DNA of 5,853 nt from a bacterium (lineage in GTDB: Bacteria > Verrucomicrobiota > Verrucomicrobiae > JAJYAR01): assembly GCA_021779435.1 (NCBI GenBank), contig JAJYAR010000195.1, positions 1-5,853 of the forward strand. Direction: 5' to 3'. Numbering within the stretch: the first letter of the stretch is position 1; the number at the start of each line of letters is the position of its first letter. The translations under genes and the position numbers were made by a program. Below, piece after piece: positions 1 through 5,426 of this stretch. Under the pieces are notes generated by a model. That model saw nothing but the letters and a program-made list of their open reading frames with translations. It was not told the origin of the DNA and did no database searches.

Positions 1-663
1 CCCCGGGCAAGTTATGGAAAGTGAGCCCCTGTTGCGATAGCCGCCACCGTAACGGCGGCGGATTTCCGCCATTCCGTCGTCTGACCCTCGCTGATGCTGC
101 ACCTGCGTGCCCGGGGTTTTGCCCCTCTTACGACTTTTAGCCTACTTCATTGGAATGCTTTGTCTTTCTTGATACCGTTCTGAAGCATCATCGGCTGTGA
201 ATAGAGACCCCTCTCGATGACGCGCACCCAATTGAAAAGGCAAACAAAACCGTCGACTTGGTGGGGTTCCTTTTGGGAGCCGATCAGGGGTCCCGACAGC
301 GCGCCGAAACACACGCCAGTCTCTCAACTTCCCGGTGGGCCGAAAATCCGGCGGCAGGTCAACCCCCCGTCTGGGGCGACAGTAATAAGGAGCCGGACAC
401 TCGGTCTGAAGAAGCCGGGCCGAATCACGCCATCGAGCACTCCAAACGCGAGGAGCCGCCAGTCTGTCGCTGGCTGGCCGGTAATGGCGCAGATTACGAG
501 GATCGACGTGGGCCACGCGGTGATGCGGCCGCCCCGAGCGAGCACCGTCGAACGGCCTTCCTGTTGCACGCGAACCCAAATGACGGTAGTGAATATCGAA
601 GAAGGGACAATCAGATGGCTCTCTGGGAAGTCCCCGACCCATGAAGCAGGGAGTGCAATTGCG
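1..663. other. Leading region with no supportable gene
   Basis: I find no convincing gene in this stretch. Several overlapping open frames exist on both strands between 142 and 663, but none gives a recognisable protein. The plus frame that runs into the VOC gene is rich in Pro, Arg, Ser and Thr up to residue ~149 and becomes protein-like only at the Met encoded at 664. Bases ~120-270 are visibly poorer in G+C than the flanks, which suggests either a regulatory region or decayed, transferred DNA. A short imperfect palindrome lies at 41-61. A 9-base inverted repeat joins 1-9 to 108-116. I could not identify the origin of this DNA; a degraded mobile element is possible. Confidence 0.5.
41..61. 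repeat. Imperfect palindrome / hairpin
   Basis: CCGCC (41-45) pairs with GGCGG (57-61), and CCGT (47-50) pairs with ACGG (52-55). One A/C mismatch lies between the two stem blocks and one A at the tip. The arms are GC-rich and no T-run follows, so this is not a typical rho-independent terminator. It could be an operator, part of the end of a mobile element, or chance in GC-rich DNA. Confidence 0.4.
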
Positions 664-1155
664 ATGATCCATCATGTTTCGATATCGGCCAGAGATCCGA
701 AGCGCGTGGCCCAGGTGCTGGCGGAATTGATGCAAGGAAAGTCCTACCCGTTCCCGGGCCGCGCCGTGGACTCCTTCATGGCCGTCAGTGGCGATAAGAA
801 CGGCACCATGATCGAGGTCTATCCGGAGGATGCCACACTCGAACCGGGCACCGGTGATCATCAGGTGAGCTGGGGCAGGCTTAAGGCCGATGCTGGGTAT
901 GTGCCGTTTCACATCCTGCTGTCGGTGCCGACCGGCGAGGCGGACGTGAAAAGGATTGGCGCCCGTGAGGGCTGGCGGACCGAGAAGTTCGGCCGCGCCC
1001 CGCCCGGCCAGAAGCCATACTTCCACGTGATCGAATTCTGGATTGAGAACCGGATCATGTTGGAGGTGGCGACGCCAGAGATGGTGGCGGATTACCTGGC
1101 CATGATTGACATGAAGAACTTGGATCTGGTTTTTGACGGCCACGCCGCCGCGTGA
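664..1155 (+). CDS. VOC (glyoxalase/dioxygenase fold) family protein
   Basis: This encodes a 163-residue protein of the vicinal oxygen chelate fold, probably a cytoplasmic metalloenzyme. I cannot name its substrate. The start HHVSISARD (residues 3-11) is a classic first strand of a VOC module. Four residues fall where VOC enzymes hold the metal: His4, Glu51 (in TMIEVYPE), His83 (in VPFHILLSV) and Glu134 (in IMLEVATPE). This fits two beta-alpha-beta-beta-beta repeats, at residues 1-55 and 80-137. No signal peptide or membrane segment is visible. The frame is open back to 217, but I start at ATG 664 because the fold begins there and an AGGGAG Shine-Dalgarno-like motif lies at 648-653, 10 bases upstream. 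The next plus-strand gene, MmgE/PrpD-like, begins 372 bases downstream, too far to assume an operon. The fold is a confident call; the reaction (isomerase, lyase, dioxygenase or resistance) is unknown. Confidence 0.82.
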   Translation: MIHHVSISARDPKRVAQVLAELMQGKSYPFPGRAVDSFMAVSGDKNGTMIEVYPEDATLEPGTGDHQVSWGRLKADAGYVPFHILLSVPTGEADVKRIGAREGWRTEKFGRAPPGQKPYFHVIEFWIENRIMLEVATPEMVADYLAMIDMKNLDLVFDGHAAA

Positions 1156-1190
1156 GGTATCGGAAGGACAAAGTCGCGGGGGTGGATTGA

Positions 1191-1225
1191 CGGACGGGGC
1201 CCGAGGGATCACGGAACGCCGTCCG
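1191..1225. repeat. 7-bp inverted repeat after the VOC gene
   Basis: CGGACGG (1191-1197) is the exact reverse complement of CCGTCCG (1219-1225), with 21 bases between. It starts 36 bases after the VOC stop codon. The position suits a 3'-end structure of the VOC transcript, but no T-run follows, so intrinsic termination is not supported. Confidence 0.35.
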
Positions 1226-1459
1226 CGTCCGCCGCTTGGCTGCTATCGCCCGCGCTGGAGATCACATACCGACTTCCCCCGGGACCCTCACGATGATCAA
1301 GGGGCCAGCGGAGGGCTGGTCACTATTGATGAAGTGCACGAAGTGCTCGGCATAGTGTTCGTGCCGGAAAATCGCGGTCAAGCTGCGAAAGCGAGGGCGC
1401 ACTGTCCGGAGCGGGCGGGCGGCCGCAAAGCCGGAGGGGCGGCGGCGGGGCGGGCGCAT

Positions 1460-1482
1460 GCCTGCGCCGGCGGGGCGCAGGC
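1460..1482. repeat. Strong 9-bp hairpin upstream of the MmgE/PrpD gene
   Basis: GCCTGCGCC (1460-1468) and GGCGCAGGC (1474-1482) are perfect reverse complements around a 5-base loop. The structure should be very stable in RNA. It ends 45 bases before the ATG at 1528 and is followed by ATTTCC, not a true U-run. It could be a leader structure, an RNA processing signal, or chance in very GC-rich DNA. Confidence 0.45.
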
Positions 1483-1527
1483 GCATTTCCTGTTGGAGGA
1501 GGCCCCGGCTGACCCGGCGGCGGCGAC

Positions 1528-2901
1528 ATGACTGCCATCGACCCGGATCCGCCCGCCGCACTCCGCCTGGCCCGCCATGCGGCCGGGCTCACCTTGGCGG
1601 ATCTGTCGCCGCAGGTGCTGGGAGCGGCGAAAACCTTCCTGCTGGATTCCCTCGGCGTCGGCATCGCCGGCGCCTCCGCCCCCGGGGCCGATCGGGTGCG
1701 CGTCGCCGCCGCGCGGTGGGGCGCGGGAACCCAGGCCACCCTCTGGGGCACCAATGCCCGCCTACCGGCCGCGTCCTCGGCGTTCGTCAACGGGTTTCAG
1801 CTCCATGGGCAGGAATTCGACTGCCTGCATGAGGCAGCGGTGCTGCACCCGATGGCCACCCTGCTCCCCGCCGCACTGGGCTGGGCGGAGCGGGAGGGCG
1901 GCGTGACGGGCCCGGCTTTTCTGGCCGCGCTGGCGGTGGGGGTGGATGTGACGATAGCGCTGGGTCTCGCCGCGACTGGCGGGCTGCGCTTCTTCCGCCC
2001 CGCGACCGCCGGCGGGTTTGGCGCGGCGGCGGCGGTCGGCGTGCTGGCCGGGTTCGACGCGACGCGAATCGCCGACGCGATGGGCTTGCTTTACGCCCAG
2101 ACCAGCGGGACGATGCAGCCGCATATCGAGGCCAGCGTGGCACTGCCGCTGCAGCCGGGGTTCAATGCCCGCGCCGCACTCTGCGCCGCGGACTTGGCGG
2201 CGGCCGGACTGTCCGGCCCGCACGGCGCGATCGACGGTTCTTTCGGCTACTTGGCGTTGTTCGAGGCGGGCTTCGACCTGACGCCCGTCTGGGCGGCACT
2301 GGCCGGGACGCGGCGGATCACTGAACTCAGCCATAAGCCTTTCCCGGCGGGCCGCGCGACGCATGGCGGCATTGAGGGCGTGGCCAGCCTGCGTGCGGCA
2401 CACGGCTTCGCGCCGGCCGAAATTGCCCGTATCGCAGTGCGCGCCCCGCCGCTGATCGCGCGGCTGTGCGGGCGGCCGGCCATCGCCGCTCCCGACCCCG
2501 CCTACGCCCGGCTCTGCATGGGCTTCGTCATCGCCAAGACCCTTCTGGAGGGCGCGCTGGACCCGACCCATTTCCGCGAGCCGGCGCTGCGCGACCCGAC
2601 GACGTTTGCGTTGGCGCAACGCGTCGTGACGGAGAGCGACGGGACAGCGGACCCGAACGCGCTGGCGCCGCAGGAGGTGCGCGTGACGCTCGCCGACGGA
2701 CGCGAGTTGGTTTGGCGGGGGGCGACGATGCTCGCCCATCCGTCGCGGCCTTTGAGCCAAGACGCGCATCTGGCGAAGTTCCGCCGCTGCTGGGCGCTGG
2801 CCGCCGTCCCGCTCGGCGCCCCGGAGGCGCTGATCGAGATGGTGGAACACCTGGAACAACTGGACGACATGCGCCGGCTGGCGGCGCTGCTGGGCGGGTA
2901 A
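1528..2901 (+). CDS. MmgE/PrpD family protein
   Basis: This encodes a 457-residue member of the MmgE/PrpD family, which includes 2-methylcitrate dehydratase, cis-aconitate decarboxylase and related lyases or epimerases acting on small carboxylic acids. The length is normal for the family. The all-helical N-terminal half shows LLDSLGVGIAGA (residues 38-49) and HGQEFDCLHEAAVLHP (93-108), which keeps Asp98, His101 and the HP at 107-108. The alpha/beta part has SHKPFPAGRATH (268-279), with Lys270 and His279 matching the family KPYP...H signature. Two usual residues look changed: Leu100 where Thr is common in the DDTH-type motif, and Phe333 (CMGFVIAKTLLEG) where Tyr is common. It is therefore probably not an orthodox PrpD, and the substrate is unknown. 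An in-frame TGA at 1510-1512 makes ATG 1528 the first possible ATG. The best Shine-Dalgarno-like stretch (GGAGGAGG, 1496-1503) is 24 bases upstream, too distant to be convincing. The terminator at 3002-3029 could end its transcript. Confidence 0.9.
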   Translation: MTAIDPDPPAALRLARHAAGLTLADLSPQVLGAAKTFLLDSLGVGIAGASAPGADRVRVAAARWGAGTQATLWGTNARLPAASSAFVNGFQLHGQEFDCLHEAAVLHPMATLLPAALGWAEREGGVTGPAFLAALAVGVDVTIALGLAATGGLRFFRPATAGGFGAAAAVGVLAGFDATRIADAMGLLYAQTSGTMQPHIEASVALPLQPGFNARAALCAADLAAAGLSGPHGAIDGSFGYLALFEAGFDLTPVWAALAGTRRITELSHKPFPAGRATHGGIEGVASLRAAHGFAPAEIARIAVRAPPLIARLCGRPAIAAPDPAYARLCMGFVIAKTLLEGALDPTHFREPALRDPTTFALAQRVVTESDGTADPNALAPQEVRVTLADGRELVWRGATMLAHPSRPLSQDAHLAKFRRCWALAAVPLGAPEALIEMVEHLEQLDDMRRLAALLGG

Positions 2902-2906
2902 CGCGC

Positions 2907-2940
2907 TATCCCGCCCGCTAGCGTGGCGATTTATCCCGCC
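2907..2940. repeat. 9-base direct repeat beside the attachment-like site
   Basis: TATCCCGCC occurs at 2907-2915 and again at 2932-2940, 25 bases apart start to start, in the short gap between the MmgE/PrpD gene and the tRNA-end match. The second copy overlaps the recombinase stop codon (TAA on the minus strand, 2931-2933). It could be a binding repeat next to a recombination site, or chance. Confidence 0.4.
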
Positions 2941-4610
2941 AGCAGCAAATCAAGATGGCATCCTGTCCCCGCAACCATCATGACTTGCGATCCAACACCA
3001 GAGCCCGCACCCGAAAGGGGCGGGCTTTTCTGATGCCCGGAAGCCGCAATCGTTAGGATCCCGGCCAGGTCACCGCGCACGTCGATTTGCAACGCCCCGT
3101 CCTCGGGCGTCAGCACGATCTCCGATACCAGCGAGCGGATCACCTCGGCGGCCTGGGCCCGGGTATCGTCCTGCTGCAATGCCTCGTGCAGCGCCGCCAC
3201 CCGCTCACGGTAGACCACCGCCATGCTCGGGTGAAGGACAGGCGGGGGCTCTTCGGACGAAGCGAGAAACGTCTGTAGCTCCCGCTTGCGCGCTTCAAGC
3301 AGTTTCATCCGAGCGTGCAGCGCGTCCGCAGCACCGTCATCCCTGAGGAAGCGGTCTACCAAGCGCTCCAGGTCGCGCTCGATCCGCGGAATTTCCGATC
3401 GTGCAGCGCCGATGTTGGTCCGGGCCTCCATCCGCCGCTCATTCATCCGGCGGGTGAACTCCTCGCAGAACACCGCAAAGAGTTCCGGGTTCATCAGGTG
3501 TTCCTTCAGCGCCCGCAGCACCCGGGCCTCGAGCTGGTCGCGCCGGATGTTCAGCCGGTTGCCGCACGTTCCCTTGTTGCGCGCCGTCGAGCAGCCGACC
3601 AGATCAGCGGACACCATCGAGTAGCCGCCCCCGCAGCAGCCGCACTTCGTCAGGCCCGTGAGCAGTTGTTTGCCGCGCTGGCGCTCATGCAGGCGGTTGG
3701 GGTCACCGGTCTCCCGGTCGGCCTTGACCGTGTGCTGGCGCGCCTTGGCCCGATCCCAGAGATCCTGGTCGATGATCCGCAGCTCCGGCACCTCCTGGAC
3801 GATCCACTCCGATTGCGGGTTCATCCGCGAGACGCGTTTGCCGGTATCCGGGTCCTTGATGAAACGCTGCCGGTTCCAGACCAGCCGGCCGACATACATC
3901 TCGTTGTTGAGGATGCCGTTGCCGCGCTTGGCGTTGCCGTTGATCGTGCTGAAGCCCCAGTCGCCGCCGCCAGGTGCCTTGATCCCCTCCCGGTTCAGCG
4001 CCATCGCGATCCGCTTCGGCGACTTGCCGGCGGCATAGTCGGTGAAAATGCGGCGGATCACGGCGGATTCGGCCTCGTTGACGGCCCGGTCGCCGCGCAC
4101 AGGATTGCCGTCGGCCGCCAACTTCCTGACTACGTCATATCCGTAGGAATTGCCGCCGCCCGACTTGCCGTCCTCGACCCGGCCGCGCAGGCCGCGGCGC
4201 ACCTTGTCGGCGAGGTCCTTGAGGAACAGGGCGTTCATCGTGCCCTTCAGCCCAACATGCAGATGGGTCACGTCCCCCTCGGACAGGGTGACGATGCGCA
4301 CGCCGCCGAACTGCATGCGCTTGAACAGCCCCGCGATGTCTTCCTGGTCGCGCGACAGGCGGTCCATTGCCTCCGCCAGCACGATCTCGAAGCGGCCCCG
4401 AGTCGCGTCCTGGATCAGTTCCTGGATGCCGGGGCGGAGCAGGGACGCGCCGGAAATCGCCCGGTCGGTGTAGCTGTCGACGATCGTCCAGCCCTGCTTC
4501 TCGGCGTGCAGCCGGCACAGCCGCAGCTGGTCTTCGATCGAGGCGTCGCGCTGGTTCTCCGACGAGTAGCGCGCATACAGGGCGACCTTCGGCATGGGTC
4601 TCGCTCTCAC
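2931..4610 (-). CDS. Large serine recombinase (resolvase/integrase family)
   Basis: This encodes a 559-residue site-specific DNA recombinase that should integrate or excise the element carrying it. The N-terminal catalytic domain (about 8-150) begins VALYARYSSENQ, with the nucleophile serine at 16. It contains DRLSR (83-87) with the conserved arginines. The Recombinase domain (about 155-300) includes NSYGYDV and ILNNEMYVGRLVWNR. A zinc ribbon follows, with cysteines at 323, 326, 340 and 349, and then a charged coiled-coil region (about 385-460). The family-like part ends near residue 524. The last ~35 residues are antisense readings of a terminator, a tRNA 3' end and left-flank DNA. I use GTG at 4610 because its GTGA overlaps the stop of the preceding 64-residue gene, which suggests translational coupling. 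ATG at 4595 (MPKVALYARYS, 554 residues) is an equally plausible start. No frameshift is visible and all catalytic features are present, so it may be active. Confidence 0.93.
   Translation of the reverse strand: MRARPMPKVALYARYSSENQRDASIEDQLRLCRLHAEKQGWTIVDSYTDRAISGASLLRPGIQELIQDATRGRFEIVLAEAMDRLSRDQEDIAGLFKRMQFGGVRIVTLSEGDVTHLHVGLKGTMNALFLKDLADKVRRGLRGRVEDGKSGGGNSYGYDVVRKLAADGNPVRGDRAVNEAESAVIRRIFTDYAAGKSPKRIAMALNREGIKAPGGGDWGFSTINGNAKRGNGILNNEMYVGRLVWNRQRFIKDPDTGKRVSRMNPQSEWIVQEVPELRIIDQDLWDRAKARQHTVKADRETGDPNRLHERQRGKQLLTGLTKCGCCGGGYSMVSADLVGCSTARNKGTCGNRLNIRRDQLEARVLRALKEHLMNPELFAVFCEEFTRRMNERRMEARTNIGAARSEIPRIERDLERLVDRFLRDDGAADALHARMKLLEARKRELQTFLASSEEPPPVLHPSMAVVYRERVAALHEALQQDDTRAQAAEVIRSLVSEIVLTPEDGALQIDVRGDLAGILTIAASGHQKSPPLSGAGSGVGSQVMMVAGTGCHLDLLLAG
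2960..2977 (+). other. tRNA-fMet 3'-end fragment, probable attachment core
   Basis: ATCCTGTCCCCGCAACCA matches the end of an alphaproteobacterial initiator tRNA: the last T-loop bases, the T-stem 3' strand CCTGT, acceptor strand CCCCGCA, discriminator A and encoded CCA. An A as the seventh acceptor base, rather than a pairing base, is the initiator hallmark (C1-A72 mismatch). From memory, the usual sequence differs only by C for T at position 2966. Leftward of 2960 the match stops: no TTCAA loop, anticodon arm or D arm is present. This is a fragment and not a gene. Serine and tyrosine recombinases often use tRNA 3' ends as attachment sites, and the recombinase gene ends across this block, so I read it as an attL/attR-type core. 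Confidence 0.7.
3002..3029 (+). terminator. Rho-independent terminator (plus strand)
   Basis: AGCCCGC plus CCC (3002-3012, with one bulged A at 3009) pairs with GGG plus GCGGGCT (3017-3026) around a GAAA tetraloop. The run TTTTCT follows from 3026. This is a textbook intrinsic terminator for rightward transcription, and the minus strand has no T-run. It lies 24 bases after the tRNA-end match, where a tRNA-fMet terminator normally sits. It would also stop read-through from the MmgE/PrpD gene into the recombinase gene antisense. It lies inside the recombinase coding sequence (about residues 527-536). Confidence 0.85.
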
Positions 4611-4801
4611 CGCTGCGGCGGCTGGGACTCCTTCGGTGCCACCACCCGATCATAATACTCATCCGCCGCCTGCCTGGCGAGCAGGCGTACCAGCGCGACC
4701 AGGCGGGGGTCCAGCCCGCCGCCAGACGGCCCGAAGCTCAGCCCGTCACCGGGCGGGTTGGTCGGTCGGCGCAGCAGGGCGATCTTGGCATCCATTCCCA
4801 T
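4607..4801 (-). CDS. Small protein coupled to the recombinase, function unknown
   Basis: This encodes a 64-residue soluble protein of unknown function. The N-terminal half is Pro/Gly-rich and probably disordered (TNPPGDGLSFGPSGGGL). The second half is a likely amphipathic helix (DPRLVALVRLLARQAADEYYDR, roughly 31-52), followed by a short polar tail. Its TGA overlaps the GTG of the recombinase gene as GTGA, so the two are probably co-transcribed and translationally coupled. Small ORFs of this kind, with a DPRL..L...LARQAA helix, are in my memory a recurrent partner just upstream of such recombinases. A role as accessory or directionality factor is an inference from position only. The start could be ATG 4801 or the in-frame ATG 4795, and neither has a strong Shine-Dalgarno motif. 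I see no zinc-binding or helix-turn-helix motif. Confidence 0.65.
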   Translation of the reverse strand: MGMDAKIALLRRPTNPPGDGLSFGPSGGGLDPRLVALVRLLARQAADEYYDRVVAPKESQPPQR

Positions 4802-4829
4802 CGGGGCTCGCTGCAGGGTGATGGCGACG

Positions 4830-4840
4830 ATTCCTGGAAT
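4830..4840. promoter_or_regulatory. Small palindrome upstream of the recombinase operon
   Basis: ATTCCTGGAAT is a perfect 5-base inverted repeat around one central base. It lies 28 bases before the start of the 64-residue gene on the minus strand, in a region that should carry the operon's promoter or leader. It could be an operator, but it is short enough to occur by chance. Confidence 0.25.
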
Positions 4841-5074
4841 GGTGTCGGTCCTTGCCAGCTACGAGATGTCCGAATCGTACGTCGCGCGATTACTGACGAA
4901 TGGCGGCATGATCGAAATCGCGGCGAGCGTTGCCTGCCCGTGTCGCCTCTCTGGTGCGCCCGGGTAAGCGGCCGGGAAGGGGGGGCGGCGCGCGGTGGCT
5001 GGCCATGCCACGGAGGACGCTCCTCGGGATTCCGGATGGCTGCCCGGCTCCATCAGCAAGCACTCGGCCAGCAG

Positions 5075-5310
5075 ATATCCACAGGTTGGTGAATTGCGCA
5101 CGACCAGCTGCGCAATCGTTCCGGAAGCGCAGCACGGCACTCCGACTTCATCGCGGCGCTGCGCGTCCTGTCGCGCTCGGGCGTGTTGCTGGCGTATCGC
5201 ATCGAACTGGCCTGGCACCGAGGGCAGGAGGGGGTGCGGTTCAGCCGATCACCGGCGGTCATCCACAGTGCCGCGATGGTGCCTGGGGATAAGCCGGGTT
5301 TTCATCCACA
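5075..5310. other. Cluster of DnaA-box-like sequences
   Basis: Four 9-mers each differ by one base from TTATCCACA: ATATCCACA at 5075-5083, TCATCCACA at 5259-5267, TGGGGATAA at 5284-5292 (the reverse complement of TTATCCCCA), and TCATCCACA at 5302-5310. Three lie within 52 bases. Such clusters mark replication origins and DnaA-regulated promoters. No AT-rich unwinding element or replication gene is visible here, and part of the stretch may be coding, so an origin is only a possibility. Confidence 0.3.
5093..5116. promoter_or_regulatory. 8-bp perfect inverted repeat (operator-like)
   Basis: ATTGCGCA (5093-5100) and TGCGCAAT (5109-5116) are exact reverse complements separated by CGACCAGC. Arm length and spacing fit the binding site of a dimeric repressor or a recombination accessory protein, or a DNA hairpin. 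A DnaA-box-like sequence ends 10 bases to the left. No regulator gene is visible in the window. Confidence 0.5.
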
Positions 5311-5335
5311 GTTGCGGGAGCGCATCCGTAACTGA
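5093..5335 (+). pseudogene. Possible coding remnant lacking a start codon
   Basis: After the in-frame TGA at 5090-5092, this frame stays open to TGA 5333-5335 and has markedly G/C-rich third positions, as real genes do in this window. Its product looks protein-like, for example DFIAALRVLSRSGVLLAYRI, then ELAWHRGQEG and a tail ending RERIRN. No ATG is available before residue ~60. The earliest common alternative start is GTG near 5186, which would give only about 49 residues. It could be the 3' part of a gene that lost its beginning by frameshift or rearrangement, or a small gene with an unusual start. I do not recognise the family. Confidence 0.3.
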
Positions 5336-5402
5336 GCACGGCCCATCACCCGCACTCCCACCGCCGAATGGACGCAAATCCACTGCCTTTCACCGGAATG
5401 TT

Positions 5403-5426
5403 ATGCTGATTCCCTATGCTGAATCA
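5403..5426. repeat. Short repeats at the probable IS edge
   Basis: ATGCTGATTC (5403-5412) is nearly repeated as ATGCTGAATC (5416-5425). TGATTC (5407-5412) and GAATCA (5421-5426) form a 6-bp inverted repeat with an 8-base loop. They lie 9-34 bases beyond the transposase stop codon, where an IS5-family terminal inverted repeat is expected. The other end of the IS is outside the window, so the terminal repeat cannot be confirmed. Confidence 0.35.

Larger units (their letters stand above)
1156..1527. other. Spacer between VOC and MmgE/PrpD genes
   Basis: This 372-base gap has no gene I can name. A TTG-initiated plus frame from 1133 ends in TGA at 1529-1531, overlapping the ATG of the next gene as ATGA. 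Its composition is poor in the first half and its product is low-complexity Ala/Gly/Arg, so I do not call it. On the minus strand, an open frame that ends in TGA at 1262-1264 has strongly G/C third positions across 1265-1400. Its tail looks protein-like (HYAEHFVHF, then PLIIVRV) and may be a gene fragment. Two hairpins are present, at 1191-1225 and 1460-1482. Confidence 0.4.

Noticed and set aside
564..592. Sigma-70 promoter upstream of the VOC gene
   Set aside because: TTGCAC is a fair -35, but the element 17 bases away (TAGTGA) is a poor -10, so there is not enough to call it.
217..644. Group II intron or transposase remnant in the leading region
   Set aside because: I compared the open frames with remembered leader and transposase sequences and found no convincing motif on either strand.
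142..1212. Minus-strand open frame of 356 codons across the VOC gene
   Set aside because: Its middle part is the shadow of the VOC gene, and its ends give Arg/Pro-rich text with no recognisable motif.
1133..1531. TTG-start plus-strand frame overlapping the MmgE/PrpD start as ATGA
   Set aside because: The overlap is attractive, but the first part overlaps the VOC gene, codon bias is weak, and the product is Ala/Gly/Arg low complexity.
1762..2859. Minus-strand open frame opposite the MmgE/PrpD gene
   Set aside because: The product is Arg/Gln/Ala-rich with no domain, typical of the antisense of a GC-rich gene.
2960..2977. A complete tRNA gene
   Set aside because: Only the last 18 bases match. 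No D arm, anticodon arm or 5' acceptor strand is found to the left.
3315..4655. Long plus-strand open frame (446 codons) opposite the recombinase
   Set aside because: It is the mirror of the recombinase, which has clear catalytic and zinc-ribbon motifs. The plus-strand product is a low-information Ala/Arg/Val-rich sequence.
4859..5218. Minus-strand open frame of 119 codons
   Set aside because: No motif or consistent codon bias over its length, and it competes with better plus-strand coding signals in part of the interval.
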